A DNA stretch of 64,000 nt from Psychroserpens sp. Hel_I_66 (GTDB lineage Bacteria > Bacteroidota > Bacteroidia > Flavobacteriales > Flavobacteriaceae), in contig NZ_JUGU01000001.1 of assembly GCF_000799465.1 (NCBI RefSeq), positions 1,054,001 through 1,118,000 of the forward strand, given 5' to 3'. The notes beneath the pieces are model-generated. The model worked only from the letters and a program-made list of their open reading frames with translations. It was not told the origin of the DNA and ran no database searches. A program made the position numbers and the translations under genes. Shown piece by piece: positions 17,679 through 27,564 of this stretch (the first letter of the stretch is position 1; every line of letters starts with the position of its first letter).

Positions 17679-18494
17679 CTATTGGTTACCTAAAATGATT
17701 GGCAATCCAGATTCTCCAGATCCAATAACTATGACCTTACTATTTGGAGATTCTGATAATTTTAAAGTGGCATCTATACCTTTATCTTGAAGAATTTTAT
17801 CTGTTAAGGAAGCACTTAAAATTCTGTTGGATTCTGCTTTACCTTCAGCTTCAATAATTACTTTTTCTGCTTCTTTTGCTGCTGTAACTAATCTAAACTC
17901 ATATTCTAAAGATTCTTGCTCTTGCTTCAACTTACGCTCAATAGCTTCTTTAATTGTTGGTGGCAATGTCACATCACGAATTAAAATATCATTGATTTGA
18001 ATAAACTGAGGCTCTACTATTTTCTTGGTCTCTTCTAAAATTTCATCTTGAATCGCATCACGTTTGCTAGAATATAGTTGTTCTGGTGTGTAACGACCAA
18101 CAACACTTCTCGCTGCACTTCTTATAGCTGGCTGTAGAACTCTATTTTTATATTCTAACCCTTTTTCATTATGTAATCGTCCCAGGTTTGCAAAATCTGG
18201 TTCATACAAAACCGAAGCATCTAGTTTTATATCCAAACCGTTAGACGATAGTACCGACATTTTTTCTGGCATTTCCTGCTGACGTGTTTCATATTCAATA
18301 ACTCGGTTCCAAGGTGCTATCACATGAAAACCAGGACCTAATGCTGGTTCTTTGGGATCTACACCATCGCCAAGGGTTTCATGAACCACTCCAGCATGAC
18401 CAGAGTCAATAGTGACTGCAGATTTAAATAATGTAATTAATATTACGACAATGACGATTAAGGTTACGACACCGCCTTTTGGTAGTTTTTCCAT
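17679..18494 (-). CDS. SPFH / prohibitin family membrane protein
   Basis: 271 residues. One N-terminal membrane segment (GGVVTLIVIVVILITLFKS) is followed by a prohibitin-like SPFH domain: VDSGHAGVVHETLGDG-type strand, FHVIAPWNRVIEYETRQQEM, LDIKLDASVLYEPD and a long helical part rich in E/K/A (LKQEQESLEYEFRLVTAAKEAEK). It ends with GSGESGLPIILGN. Prohibitin-like proteins form large membrane rings that scaffold proteases or microdomains. It follows the VWA gene by 12 bases, so they are probably co-transcribed. Confidence 0.88.
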   Translation of the reverse strand: MEKLPKGGVVTLIVIVVILITLFKSAVTIDSGHAGVVHETLGDGVDPKEPALGPGFHVIAPWNRVIEYETRQQEMPEKMSVLSSNGLDIKLDASVLYEPDFANLGRLHNEKGLEYKNRVLQPAIRSAARSVVGRYTPEQLYSSKRDAIQDEILEETKKIVEPQFIQINDILIRDVTLPPTIKEAIERKLKQEQESLEYEFRLVTAAKEAEKVIIEAEGKAESNRILSASLTDKILQDKGIDATLKLSESPNSKVIVIGSGESGLPIILGNQ

Positions 18495-18506
18495 AGTTAT
18501 GTTTTT

Positions 18507-20540
18507 TTAAATAAGTCCGTTATATTTTCTTATAAACCACTCAGCTGCGAGACTTAAAGCAATGAGCGCTAGAAGGTATTTCCAGTCTATCAAAGGTACG
18601 ACTTTTTTTGTGCTTTTCTGTATTGTAGCAAAACGAGAATCATTGATTAAATCATCAATTATTGTTGATGTATCGTCAATAAAATACGATTTCCCATCAC
18701 TGGAGTTTGCCAAACTTTCGAGTTTAGAAACATTGGCATTTAAAAATTGTTGCTCAACGTTATATTCCAGTATTTTTAGCTCCCCAGATTTTGATATATT
18801 TTCATCATTCACTTTGACCGTAAACGAATAATCACCAGACTCCAAACCGCTTAAATCTACTTCATAGTTTGTATTTTTGAGCACAAATGGAAATGATTTT
18901 GTCTCTTCTGTATCTTTATTTTTGAGAGTAATATTTAAGTTTGCGTTATCCTCAAATTCGTAATTCTTATTAAAAAACTGGGCAATAATTCTTACGTTTT
19001 CATTTCCGTTATAAAAAGATTCGTAGTTGACATTTAAACGTGTTCTACGTTGATTAGTACTTAAGTATTGCACTAATTTCCCTATAAAATTATCAAATGT
19101 ATTAAATGAGTTTTCATTGATAAATGCCTGTGCTCTCCATCTCCAAATGCCTTCACCTACCAATAAAGCCTCACGTTTATCGTTAATTTCAAACGTTGCT
19201 AAAAGTGGTTCGTCAATTTGGTTTCCGTTTATGGTTTTGTAAAGAATGGTTTCAAAAGGCACTGTAAATGATGTTTCACCAAACTCGCCAGATAAAGGCG
19301 GAAATTCTCCAAAACTTAAATCATCGATAATAAACGTACCGTAATTTTGGTTAAGACTAGGTTGATACTCTTCGCTTTGATTAGTGAGTTCCTGTTTATA
19401 ATTACTTTGTAATTGATTGAGTAAAGACCAATTTGTTTTTGAACCAGCAACAACAATTTTGTTCAACTTTAATTTATCAATTTCACTAAAAAGCGATCTA
19501 AAATTATTGGTTGGCTGGTAAACGATTACCAATTGAAATTCGCCAGATTTGGCAAGAAATTCCGTAGAAGATAATATCTCAGCATTTCGTTGTTCATTAC
19601 TTTCAATCGATTTTTTTAGCGCTCCCAAATCGGGATGCAACACATCAGAAACTATGGCAACGTTTGTTTTTTGGTCAATCACTTCAACTGCAAAATTCTT
19701 GACATTATTGATCGTATTTTTTTCGTTATCCAGTGGTAAAACCTGAGCGCGATAACTCGTTACACCTACTCTATTTGCAGGCAAGGTAAAATTGACAATT
19801 TGTGACGTTTGCTCTTTACTAAACGTGAGCGGTTTTGAGAAAACAGTTGTATTTCCTGCGGAAATTCTCAACTCTGTATTTACCGACGTATTGCCATTGT
19901 ATGTTGCAATTACTTCTACAGGAAACTTATTTTTTAAATAGGCGTAGCGATTTACATTTAATTGCTGAAGTTTTAGATCTGTGTACGTTGTGGTATCGCC
20001 CAGAATCACAGGAAAAACAGATTGCTTATAACGCTTGGTCATGTATGCGTAATCGTTTCCGTAGGTTTGATTTCCGTCGGAAATGAGCAGTGTGGGAGAA
20101 ATGGAGTTGTTATAGACTTCTGATAATCGCTCAAAAACCAAAGCCAGATTAGATTGCTTATCATCAAAACTCAAGGAATCGGATTGCTGAAGCTCTTTTC
20201 CGAAGTTATAAAATTCCACATTAAAATTGTCGTTTAGCGCTTCGCTGGATTTTAAGGTTTCTATTAATTCTGAAGTATTTTGCGACTGATTTAAATAATT
20301 TATGGATTCTGAATTATCTACCGCAACCACCAAATTGGGTTTTTCGTTGTAATAGGTGACGCTGTCAAACTTGGGATTGATCAATAACAAAAAGATGGAA
20401 AAGTAGGTCACAAAACGTAATGCTGTCAAGATCCAAGCACGCTTCCCTTTTAGTTTTGATTTATACGCATACTGAAAAAGCGCTAATGAAAGCGCAATGA
20501 TTCCTGCAATGATGATGAATGTTATGGTTTGGGTTTGCAA
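18507..20540 (-). CDS. VWA-like membrane protein
   Basis: 677 residues with a TTG start (TTG CAA ACC CAA). Two N-terminal membrane segments (FIIIAGIIALSLALFQYAY and ALRFVTYFSIFLLLINP) precede a von Willebrand A-like region whose MIDAS-type motif is VVAVDNSESI (DxSxS). A long periplasmic beta-rich region follows, with a glutamine-amidotransferase-like middle (VVAGSKTNWSLL), and a C-terminal membrane helix (WKYLLALIALSLAAEWFIRKY) ends the protein. The layout resembles BatA/BatB-like aerotolerance-type membrane proteins of Bacteroidetes. Exact role unknown. Confidence 0.75.
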   Translation of the reverse strand: MQTQTITFIIIAGIIALSLALFQYAYKSKLKGKRAWILTALRFVTYFSIFLLLINPKFDSVTYYNEKPNLVVAVDNSESINYLNQSQNTSELIETLKSSEALNDNFNVEFYNFGKELQQSDSLSFDDKQSNLALVFERLSEVYNNSISPTLLISDGNQTYGNDYAYMTKRYKQSVFPVILGDTTTYTDLKLQQLNVNRYAYLKNKFPVEVIATYNGNTSVNTELRISAGNTTVFSKPLTFSKEQTSQIVNFTLPANRVGVTSYRAQVLPLDNEKNTINNVKNFAVEVIDQKTNVAIVSDVLHPDLGALKKSIESNEQRNAEILSSTEFLAKSGEFQLVIVYQPTNNFRSLFSEIDKLKLNKIVVAGSKTNWSLLNQLQSNYKQELTNQSEEYQPSLNQNYGTFIIDDLSFGEFPPLSGEFGETSFTVPFETILYKTINGNQIDEPLLATFEINDKREALLVGEGIWRWRAQAFINENSFNTFDNFIGKLVQYLSTNQRRTRLNVNYESFYNGNENVRIIAQFFNKNYEFEDNANLNITLKNKDTEETKSFPFVLKNTNYEVDLSGLESGDYSFTVKVNDENISKSGELKILEYNVEQQFLNANVSKLESLANSSDGKSYFIDDTSTIIDDLINDSRFATIQKSTKKVVPLIDWKYLLALIALSLAAEWFIRKYNGLI

Positions 20541-20563
20541 TTAATTATTATGTTTTTCTTTTT

Positions 20564-20917
20564 TTATACGATTTGCCCGAAGGTCAATAAATTACTATCT
20601 GGATCCATTAATGCGAACTCTTTTGTTCCCCAAGGTTTGATTTCTAGAGGTCCATTGGGATGAATTTTTACAGTGTTTTTTTTACAATAATCATACATCC
20701 CCTCAACATCATTTGTTCTAATATAAACCTGACCGTAATTTTGGTTTGGGTCTAGGTCTTTAAACTCAAAAAAATGAATTTCGATATCATCTTTTTTAAT
20801 CATCAAATACCCATCATAATCTGTTTCTCCTAATTGCTTAAAACCCAAATTATGGTAATAGGCTTTTGTTGTTGCTTTATTGCGCATTGGGAGTTTTGGG
20901 ATTATTGATTTGAGCAT
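20564..20917 (-). CDS. VOC (glyoxalase/bleomycin-resistance fold) family protein
   Basis: 117 residues, a single vicinal-oxygen-chelate module. Visible beta-alpha-beta-beta-beta pattern: SIIPKLPMRNKATTKAYYHN, LGFKQLGETDYDGYLMI, DDIEIHFFEF, VYIRTNDVEGMYDYC and WGTKEFALMDPDSNLLTFGQ. The terminal DPDSNLLTF segment is typical of BRP-like proteins. The substrate cannot be inferred and resistance should not be assumed. It lies 23 bases upstream of the VWA gene. Confidence 0.82.
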   Translation of the reverse strand: MLKSIIPKLPMRNKATTKAYYHNLGFKQLGETDYDGYLMIKKDDIEIHFFEFKDLDPNQNYGQVYIRTNDVEGMYDYCKKNTVKIHPNGPLEIKPWGTKEFALMDPDSNLLTFGQIV

Positions 20918-20990
20918 TAGTTTTTTAAAACTTTTTGAGATTAAACTTGTTTATTGATGATTAGAAATAAATATATATGCAAATGCTTAG

Positions 20991-22022
20991 CTATAATTCT
21001 TTTAATGATTCTTTAACCCTATTCTTAGGCGTGTCAGACCAAATTTTACCAATACTATTCCAATAGGTTTCTAATTGTGATTCATTACAGTATACTAACA
21101 AAGAAATTTCTATAAAGAAGTTTAAGTTACCAGACCATGCTAATTCATTTGGGTTTAAACGAATTAAAAATTTATTGATTTTTTTTAAATCCCTAAAAAA
21201 CAGATCATAAAACTCACCAATAGTATTTAATTTGAGAATTTTAGATAATTCTATGATGTTAGATGTATCATCGCTTTTATAGTCATTGACTTTAAAACCA
21301 GCTTTTTTAGCTATTTCATCAATACTAGAAAATTTATCCCAATTTGTATTAATTAATTCGTTCAACGTTATTGAATTAATTTTTTGATCAAAAAATTCTT
21401 TTTTATTTGATAATTTTTGAATTTTTGATTCTAATGCATTATGTTGATTTCTAATTGATAAAAATTGCTCATCTGCTAGTTCAAAAATACCAGCTAAACG
21501 GAATAATTTTCTACTAAGCTCTTTTGGTATATCTAGCTTTTTCTTATAACTAAGTTCATGAGAAATCGAAGCCCATGAATGTTGTAAAACAGTTCTTACT
21601 TGAATTTCAGCAGAAAGACTAGAATAGTTATTCCATTCAGGCAATTCTTTTCTTTTTTTATCGAGTGAAACAATATAATGAACTGATAAATATCCAAATT
21701 CATTGCTTTCAAGAATATCGCCTTTATTTATCGAATTTGATTTATCGATTTTAAAATTCTTTTTAAATAGTGAATCGACTTTATCAATATCATCTAAATA
21801 ATATAAAATTACTCTTACACCTGATAAATCCTGAATTTTTGAAATATCTGTTATATTTTTCTCAATAATTTTATTTTCAAGACTTATTATTTCTTTAGTT
21901 CTAGATTCAACTATATGATATTTTATATTTTCTGAATTAAGTAAAGCTTCAACTAAACTATGTAGGATTGGTGTAAATCCCGAATGAAGATTAGTTAATT
22001 TTTTTAAATTAATTTTATCCAT
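20991..22022 (-). CDS. RelA/SpoT-domain (p)ppGpp synthetase-like protein, stand-alone
   Basis: 343 residues. The first about 190 carry a RelA_SpoT synthetase domain: ESRTKEIISLENKI, IQDLSGVRVILYYLDDID, SNEFGYLSVHYIV and EIQVRTVLQHSWASISHELSYK, which match the ATP/GTP-binding RxK, GVR, GYxSxH and EIQxRT..WA..H..YK blocks. There is no HD hydrolase, TGS or ACT domain, so it is not a long RSH. The C-terminal about 150 residues are helical and unrecognised. One substrate-loop residue differs: GYLSVH where GYRSxH is usual. It sits just downstream of fabG. It may be a small alarmone synthetase or a toxic variant of that family; no separate antitoxin gene is evident. Confidence 0.8.
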   Translation of the reverse strand: MDKINLKKLTNLHSGFTPILHSLVEALLNSENIKYHIVESRTKEIISLENKIIEKNITDISKIQDLSGVRVILYYLDDIDKVDSLFKKNFKIDKSNSINKGDILESNEFGYLSVHYIVSLDKKRKELPEWNNYSSLSAEIQVRTVLQHSWASISHELSYKKKLDIPKELSRKLFRLAGIFELADEQFLSIRNQHNALESKIQKLSNKKEFFDQKINSITLNELINTNWDKFSSIDEIAKKAGFKVNDYKSDDTSNIIELSKILKLNTIGEFYDLFFRDLKKINKFLIRLNPNELAWSGNLNFFIEISLLVYCNESQLETYWNSIGKIWSDTPKNRVKESLKEL

Positions 22023-22033
22023 ATCAAATTAAA

Positions 22034-22780
22034 TTAAGTCAACATCCCACCATCAACATTCAACGTTTGCCCTGTGACATAAGCACTCATATCACTTGCT
22101 AAAAACACACAGGCGTTTGCGATGTCTTCTGGAGTTCCTCCTCGTTTTAATGGTATGGCGTTTCTCCATCCTTTAACGGTTTCTTCGTCTAGTTTTGCGG
22201 TCATTTCGGTTTCTATAAAACCTGGTGCAATCACATTACTTCTAATGTTTCTTGACCCTAACTCTAAAGCTACAGATTTTGAAAACCCAATAATACCTGC
22301 TTTTGATGCTGCGTAATTGGTTTGGCCTGCATTACCTTTTACACCAACAACAGAACTCATATTGATAATTGAGCCTTTACGCTGTTTCAACATAGTTCTT
22401 TGTACTGCTTTGGTCATATTAAAAACAGATTTTAAGTTGACTTCAATGACTTTATCAAAATCCTCTTCGCCCATTCTCATCAATAAATTATCTTTTGTGA
22501 TACCTGCGTTATTGACTAAAATATCGATGCTGCCAAACTCTGCTAAAACATCTTCTGCCAATTGTTGGGATTCGTCAAAATTTGACGCATCGCTTTTATA
22601 TCCTTTGGCTTTGATGCCTTGATCATTCAATTCTTTTTCCAGTTCATTTGCTGCTTCTACGGAAGAGCTATATGTAAATGCGATGTTCGCGCCATGCTGT
22701 GCAAAAACTTCTGCGATTCCTTTTCCAATGCCTCTACTTGCTCCTGTTATGATTGCTGTTTTGCCTTCTAATAATTTCAT
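22034..22780 (-). CDS. fabG: 3-oxoacyl-[acyl-carrier-protein] reductase FabG
   Basis: 248 residues from the ATG at 22780 (MKLLEGKTAIITGASRGIG); a 14-residue upstream extension is not family-like. Short-chain dehydrogenase that reduces beta-ketoacyl-ACP with NADPH in fatty-acid elongation. Visible are the cofactor loop TGASRGIG, the NNAGIT motif, catalytic Ser in INMSSVVG, Tyr-x3-Lys in NYAASKAG, and the C-terminal YVTGQTLNVDGGM. It heads a minus-strand run that continues into the RelA/SpoT-type gene 11 bases downstream. Confidence 0.95.
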   Translation of the reverse strand: MKLLEGKTAIITGASRGIGKGIAEVFAQHGANIAFTYSSSVEAANELEKELNDQGIKAKGYKSDASNFDESQQLAEDVLAEFGSIDILVNNAGITKDNLLMRMGEEDFDKVIEVNLKSVFNMTKAVQRTMLKQRKGSIINMSSVVGVKGNAGQTNYAASKAGIIGFSKSVALELGSRNIRSNVIAPGFIETEMTAKLDEETVKGWRNAIPLKRGGTPEDIANACVFLASDMSAYVTGQTLNVDGGMLT

Positions 22781-22928
22781 AGTTGGTGATTGTTTTTTGT
22801 TAATGTATTCTGAAACATTCAATGAGTAAAAACCTGAAGATTTATGTTAGATTCTTATTTAAGTGTTTCATGATATAATTTTTAATAGTTGGTTCTCAAA
22901 TATAGCAATTACAAGTTGCACAACATAT

Positions 22929-22958
22929 AAAAACCTCACAAATTCTTGTGAGGTTTTT
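22929..22958 (-). terminator. intrinsic terminator after the small exported protein gene
   Basis: Perfect 13-base arms AAAAACCTCACAA / TTGTGAGGTTTTT (22929-22941 with 22946-22958), four-base loop. On the minus strand the stem ends in five T. It lies 21 bases beyond the stop at 22980. Confidence 0.8.
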
Positions 22959-22979
22959 AACAGATTATAATGTAATTTC

Positions 22980-23345
22980 CTATTGTTTTTCAGCAGTTGC
23001 CAACGGTTGAATTTTAGGTTTTATCTTTTTATAAAGATCAAACTGGGGTCCTGTAAGAATATTTCTCATTTCTCCAGTTTCAGTAGTTTGCAAATTAAAT
23101 AATAAGTTCAACTGCTCTTTACCTTCATATTGATCTTCGATTTTATTTCTTCTAATCAAGAACTCTTCAACTTTTCTTTGAAAAAGCATAAATTGCTTAT
23201 CTCTCAAAGCTAATTGATCATTATAGGCTTGCGTAATTTTTGTTGCTTCATCATCTAGTTGCTCCTTATTTTGCTGTAACATTGGGTCTTGGGCAAAGGT
23301 AAACATTGAGGTTAATGAGATGAATAGTATTAGTAATTTTTTCAT
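22980..23345 (-). CDS. small exported helical protein (hypothetical)
   Basis: 121 residues from the ATG at 23345 (MKKLLILFISLTSMFTFAQ), which gives a clean signal peptide; the longer open frame upstream reads through a terminator and is rejected. The mature part is charged and helical: LDDEATKITQAYNDQLAL, MLFQRKVEEFLIRRNKIE and MRNILTGPQFDLYKKIKPKI. This resembles the small periplasmic Spy/CpxP-like or DUF-type proteins of flavobacteria, but I do not recognise a specific family. It has its own terminator at 22929. Confidence 0.75.
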   Translation of the reverse strand: MKKLLILFISLTSMFTFAQDPMLQQNKEQLDDEATKITQAYNDQLALRDKQFMLFQRKVEEFLIRRNKIEDQYEGKEQLNLLFNLQTTETGEMRNILTGPQFDLYKKIKPKIQPLATAEKQ

Positions 23346-23434
23346 AATTGTTGTTTTTATATTGTTTCCATTTAAAGAAAACAATTTATTCAAAAACCAC
23401 CTTGCTCTTTTTCGTAAAATCTTAACCCAAATAA

Positions 23435-23465
23435 AAAAGCAGTTACAATAGATGTAACTACTTTT
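23435..23465 (-). terminator. intrinsic terminator of the M16 peptidase gene
   Basis: Arms AAAAGCAGTTACA (23435-23447) and TGTAACTACTTTT (23453-23465) pair with one wobble on the minus strand, five-base loop, followed by a T-rich run. It lies 44 bases after the peptidase stop. Confidence 0.75.
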
Positions 23466-23508
23466 AAATACATATGATGTGAATATTAATATTTTCTGAA
23501 GATGAAAA

Positions 23509-26481
23509 TTACATTTTAAGCTCTTCTGGTTGTTCATAATTGAATAGGTAATCGATATCCATTTCCTGAACTTTACCAAGTTTTTGCAATGCCTTAAAAT
23601 CGATATCTTTTTTGTTGCCAATAACCATCACGTTATAGTTTTCACCTTTAATGTTTTTGTTGAAAAACTCACGTAGGTCATCTATAGTCATGTCTTTGAT
23701 CGTGTTGTACATCTCTTCTCTATTATCATTATCGATGCCTAATTTTTTGAGACGCTCATAGTTCCAAAATACACTGGATTTTGTAATACGCTCTGCAGCT
23801 AGTTTTTTTAATGTCGCTTCTTTTGCTGCGTTAAATTGTTCTTCAGCTTCTGGCATATTGGTCATTAATTCCATCATGGCATCCACAGCTTGTGGCATTT
23901 TATTGGCTTGAGTGCCCATATAAGCCATCACATAATTGTTATCTTCTTTTTTGCTTGCGTTGCTGTAGCTTGAAAATGCAGAGTACGCCAAGGATTTTGA
24001 TTCTCTAATTTCCTGAAAAACGATAGACGACAATCCGCTACCAAAATAAGTGTTGAATAATGTTGAAGCTGCCATGTTCTCTGCTTTGAATGGATCTCCT
24101 TTAGCCAAGAACAACATTTCGGACTGTACCATATCAAAATCTACGAAGTACACATTTCCGCCAGTTTCCTTTTCAAGATATGCCATAGCTTCTGGATATG
24201 TTTTTAATTCTTCGGAAACTTTATGACTCGTATTTAAGGCTGTTACAGCTGCATCGATATCTTTTCCGTAGTAAAAAATACGTTGTTCGAAGTTTTTCAT
24301 TCCTTTTACAATATCGACCAATTGCGCAGGATCCATTTCTTTAAGTTCCTTGGCCTGGAAAATGTTACGCAATCTTGAGTTGTCACCATATTTTCCGTAA
24401 TTCATTAGTCCGTTCCAAAGGATGTTCCCTTTTTGTGATTTGCCATCAACTCTGTCTTTTACTATGGACTCAACGTATTTATCATATGCTTCTTGATCTG
24501 GCACAGCATTGTTCCAAAGGTGTTCTAAAAGTTCTAATCCTTTTGGTAGGTTTTCTTTTAGCCCGCTCAATCCAACATAAGTGGTTTCAGCTCCTGCACT
24601 TACATAATAATTGACTCCTAATTTGTAGAATTCTTTTTTGAGTTCTTCCGCAGAATACTTATCTGTTCCCAGATACTCCATGTATCCAGCAGCCAGTCCC
24701 AATTTTTTATCGTTATCACTTCCCATATCAAAAATGATATTCATATCAAACAAATCGTTGTTCTCATTGTTGATATGAGCGACTTTAATGCCATTATCCA
24801 ATTTGGTTTCTTTGATCTCTTCTTTGTAATCAATGAATTTTGGCTTAAGTGCTTCGGACTCCATTTTATTGAAATTCACTAAAAATGGGGAACTCATTTC
24901 TCGGTTCACATTTACAGGTGTAATTCCTGGATTTTCAACTTTTACGATAGATGCATCTTCACCTTGACGTTTGTAAGTCACTACATAGTTGTCTTTGTAA
25001 AAAGAGTTTGCAAAATCTACCAATTCTTGTTTTGAGATTTTTTTTAAATCATCAAGAAACTGAACTCTGTTTTTCCAATTTTCGTCTTTTATAAAGGCGT
25101 CAACATACATATCTGCAAGTGCAGAGTTGTTTTCATAACGCTGTGTTTGACTTAGTTTTAGGTCATTGATGACTGCATCCATCATCCACTCATCAAATTC
25201 TCCTTTTTTAAGCTTTTCAATTTGCGCTAATAGTAAGAGCTTAACTTCATCTAAGGTTTGGCCTTCTTTTGGACCTCCTGAAAATACGTGGTAGCCATAC
25301 TCCTTTAAAAATGTAGTAGAACAACCAGCATACTGCACTAATTGCTGTTGGTTTAAGTTTAAATCTATCAATCCTGCGTTACCGTTTGCCAGAATCATAT
25401 CTGCCATGGTTACTAATTTTTCTTGCTCTGTACCAGCACCATCGGTTCTAAATGCTATAGAAATACTTTCGGCAGTTGGACCAAACACTTCGTTTACGAT
25501 TGGCGCTGTAATTGGTTCCTCTTTTGGTAATGTTGGGTGGACTACTTCTTGTTTTTCAAACTTTCCGAAGACATTATTAACTTCTTCTATAGTATCATCA
25601 AAATCCAAATCACCAACCAATACGATTGCCATATTATTTGGCACATAATATTTATCGAAATAATTATGAATATCAACCATTGATGGGTTTTTTAAATGCT
25701 CACCAGTACCAATTGTGGTTTGTTGCCCATAAGGATGATTTGGAAATAAACCTTCTAACATGGCTGCATAACGCTTGCGACCGTCATTATCTTGACCTCT
25801 GTTGAATTCTTCAAAAACAGCTTCCAGTTCGGTATGAAATAAACGTAAGACCAATTGACTAAAACGCTCACCTTCCAAATAAAGCCATTTGTCTAACTCA
25901 TTTGATGGTATTTTATTGGTGTATACGGTTTGCTCAAACCAAGTGTATGCATTTGTTCCAGTTGCTCCCAAAGATGCCATCATTTTGTCGTATTCATTAG
26001 CAATACTGTAGTTTGAAGCTTCCAAAGAGACTTCATCAATTTTTTTGTAGAGTTGTAATTTTTTAGCTGGATCATTTTCTGCTCTGTGTTGTTCATACAA
26101 ATCTGAAATTTGATCGAGATAGGCTTTTTCTTTTTCCCAGTCTGCACTTCCAATTTCATCGGTTCCTTTAAAAACCATGTGTTCAAGGTAATGTGCTAAT
26201 CCTGTAGATTCCTTAGGGTCGTAATTAGAACCAGCTCTTACAGCGATATAGGTTTGTATTTTTGGTTCTTCTTCGTTTTTACTTAAATAAACTTTAAGTC
26301 CGTTATCCAAAGTATACAAACGCAATCCTGTTGGATCGTTAGATACTGCTTCATACGAAAACCCGTTAGCATCTTCGTTAGACTCAACTGTATAAGCCAG
26401 GTCTTTGTTTTCTTTTTCTGTTTTGCAATTGTACGCCAAGGCAACAATACAAAACATCATGATTAGTTTGATGTGTTTCAT
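23509..26481 (-). CDS. M16 family (insulinase/pitrilysin-type) zinc metallopeptidase, probable lipoprotein
   Basis: 990 residues, the full length of a two-module M16 protein. The inverted zinc motif HxxEH is HYLEH at residues 97-101, with the distant glutamate in ELEAVFEEFNRG. A second, inactive M16 module follows from about residue 530, with the substrate-binding SLAYSAFSSYSNAS segment near residue 835. The N-terminus MKHIKLIMMFCIVALAYNC suggests a lipoprotein with lipidation at Cys19, although Asn at -1 is not ideal. It should degrade peptides in the periplasm. It is flanked by terminators on both sides, so it is monocistronic. Confidence 0.92.
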   Translation of the reverse strand: MKHIKLIMMFCIVALAYNCKTEKENKDLAYTVESNEDANGFSYEAVSNDPTGLRLYTLDNGLKVYLSKNEEEPKIQTYIAVRAGSNYDPKESTGLAHYLEHMVFKGTDEIGSADWEKEKAYLDQISDLYEQHRAENDPAKKLQLYKKIDEVSLEASNYSIANEYDKMMASLGATGTNAYTWFEQTVYTNKIPSNELDKWLYLEGERFSQLVLRLFHTELEAVFEEFNRGQDNDGRKRYAAMLEGLFPNHPYGQQTTIGTGEHLKNPSMVDIHNYFDKYYVPNNMAIVLVGDLDFDDTIEEVNNVFGKFEKQEVVHPTLPKEEPITAPIVNEVFGPTAESISIAFRTDGAGTEQEKLVTMADMILANGNAGLIDLNLNQQQLVQYAGCSTTFLKEYGYHVFSGGPKEGQTLDEVKLLLLAQIEKLKKGEFDEWMMDAVINDLKLSQTQRYENNSALADMYVDAFIKDENWKNRVQFLDDLKKISKQELVDFANSFYKDNYVVTYKRQGEDASIVKVENPGITPVNVNREMSSPFLVNFNKMESEALKPKFIDYKEEIKETKLDNGIKVAHINNENNDLFDMNIIFDMGSDNDKKLGLAAGYMEYLGTDKYSAEELKKEFYKLGVNYYVSAGAETTYVGLSGLKENLPKGLELLEHLWNNAVPDQEAYDKYVESIVKDRVDGKSQKGNILWNGLMNYGKYGDNSRLRNIFQAKELKEMDPAQLVDIVKGMKNFEQRIFYYGKDIDAAVTALNTSHKVSEELKTYPEAMAYLEKETGGNVYFVDFDMVQSEMLFLAKGDPFKAENMAASTLFNTYFGSGLSSIVFQEIRESKSLAYSAFSSYSNASKKEDNNYVMAYMGTQANKMPQAVDAMMELMTNMPEAEEQFNAAKEATLKKLAAERITKSSVFWNYERLKKLGIDNDNREEMYNTIKDMTIDDLREFFNKNIKGENYNVMVIGNKKDIDFKALQKLGKVQEMDIDYLFNYEQPEELKM

Positions 26482-26504
26482 TTAGATTGATTTGATTAAA
26501 AAAA

Positions 26505-26537
26505 AATTCCGTTGACTAAAGTACAGTCAACGGAATT
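26505..26537 (-). terminator. intrinsic terminator of the sucD / lpx operon
   Basis: Perfect 13-bp stem AATTCCGTTGACT / AGTCAACGGAATT (26505-26517 with 26525-26537), followed on the minus strand by a run of T (plus-strand A at 26498-26506). It lies about 40 bases after the sucD stop and closes the large minus-strand cluster. Confidence 0.88.
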
Positions 26538-26577
26538 ATAACGATTAAGATTTATATATATTTTAACAGGAAATCAC

Positions 26578-27453
26578 TTATTTATTCATTACTTCTGCTA
26601 CTTTTTTTCCAATTTCAGCAGGAGAATCAACAACGTGAATTCCACATTCTCTCATAATTTTCTTTTTAGCTTGTGCAGTATCATCACTTCCGCCAACAAT
26701 TGCCCCAGCATGACCCATTGTACGTCCAGCAGGTGCAGTTTCACCAGCGATGAATCCAATAACCGGTTTTTTACTTCCGCTTTTTTTATACCAATTTGCA
26801 GCATCTGCTTCTAATTGACCACCAATTTCGCCAATCATAACCACAGCTTCAGTTTCTGGATCGTTGATTAATAACTCAACAGCTTCTTTTGTTGTAGTAC
26901 CAATTATTGGATCTCCTCCAATACCGATTGCTGTAGTGATACCTAAACCTTGTTTTACAACTTGGTCTGCAGCTTCATAGGTTAGCGTTCCAGATTTAGA
27001 AACGATACCAACGGTTCCTTTTTTGAAAACAAAACCTGGCATAATCCCAACTTTAGCTTCCCCTGGAGTGATTACTCCTGGACAGTTTGGACCAATTAAT
27101 CTACAGTCTCTGTTTTTGATATAGTTTGAGGCTTTGATCATGTCACCTACAGGAATACCTTCAGTAATAGTAATGATTACCTTAATCCCAGCATCTGCAG
27201 CTTCCATAATTGCATCTGCAGCAAATGCAGGTGGTACAAAAATAATTGTAGTATCTGCTCCAACTTCTTTTACAGCTTCTGCCACAGTGTTAAATACAGG
27301 TTTGTCTAAGTGGCTCTGTCCTCCTTTTCCTGGTGTAACACCACCAACGACATTTGTGCCATACTCAATCATTTGACCAGCGTGAAATGTACCTTCACTA
27401 CCAGTAAAACCTTGTACTATTATTTTTGAATCTTTATTAACTAAAACGCTCAT
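26578..27453 (-). CDS. sucD: succinate--CoA ligase (ADP-forming) alpha subunit
   Basis: 291 residues from the ATG at 27453 ([18 protein letters not shown]); 21 extra upstream residues are not conserved. The enzyme makes ATP from succinyl-CoA in the TCA cycle together with SucC, whose gene is not in this window. The CoA-binding Rossmann part ([16 protein letters not shown]), [15 protein letters not shown] and the active-site phospho-His in [10 protein letters not shown] are present. It is the last gene of the lpx/efp cluster and is followed by a strong terminator. Confidence 0.96.
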   Translation of the reverse strand: MSVLVNKDSKIIVQGFTGSEGTFHAGQMIEYGTNVVGGVTPGKGGQSHLDKPVFNTVAEAVKEVGADTTIIFVPPAFAADAIMEAADAGIKVIITITEGIPVGDMIKASNYIKNRDCRLIGPNCPGVITPGEAKVGIMPGFVFKKGTVGIVSKSGTLTYEAADQVVKQGLGITTAIGIGGDPIIGTTTKEAVELLINDPETEAVVMIGEIGGQLEADAANWYKKSGSKKPVIGFIAGETAPAGRTMGHAGAIVGGSDDTAQAKKKIMRECGIHVVDSPAEIGKKVAEVMNK

Positions 27454-27564
27454 TTGTGTTTGTTTTATGGATTTTATTTTAATTTTTTCTACGGAAACCG
27501 TAATGTTGTCATTCAATTTTCTGAAAACAAAAATAAGATTTTGCTTATGAAATTTTCAATGTTT

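Noticed and set aside
23346-23621. Longer reading of the small exported protein through the terminator region
   Set aside because: The extra 92 codons cross the M16 gene end and its terminator hairpin; the ATG at 23345 gives a normal signal peptide.
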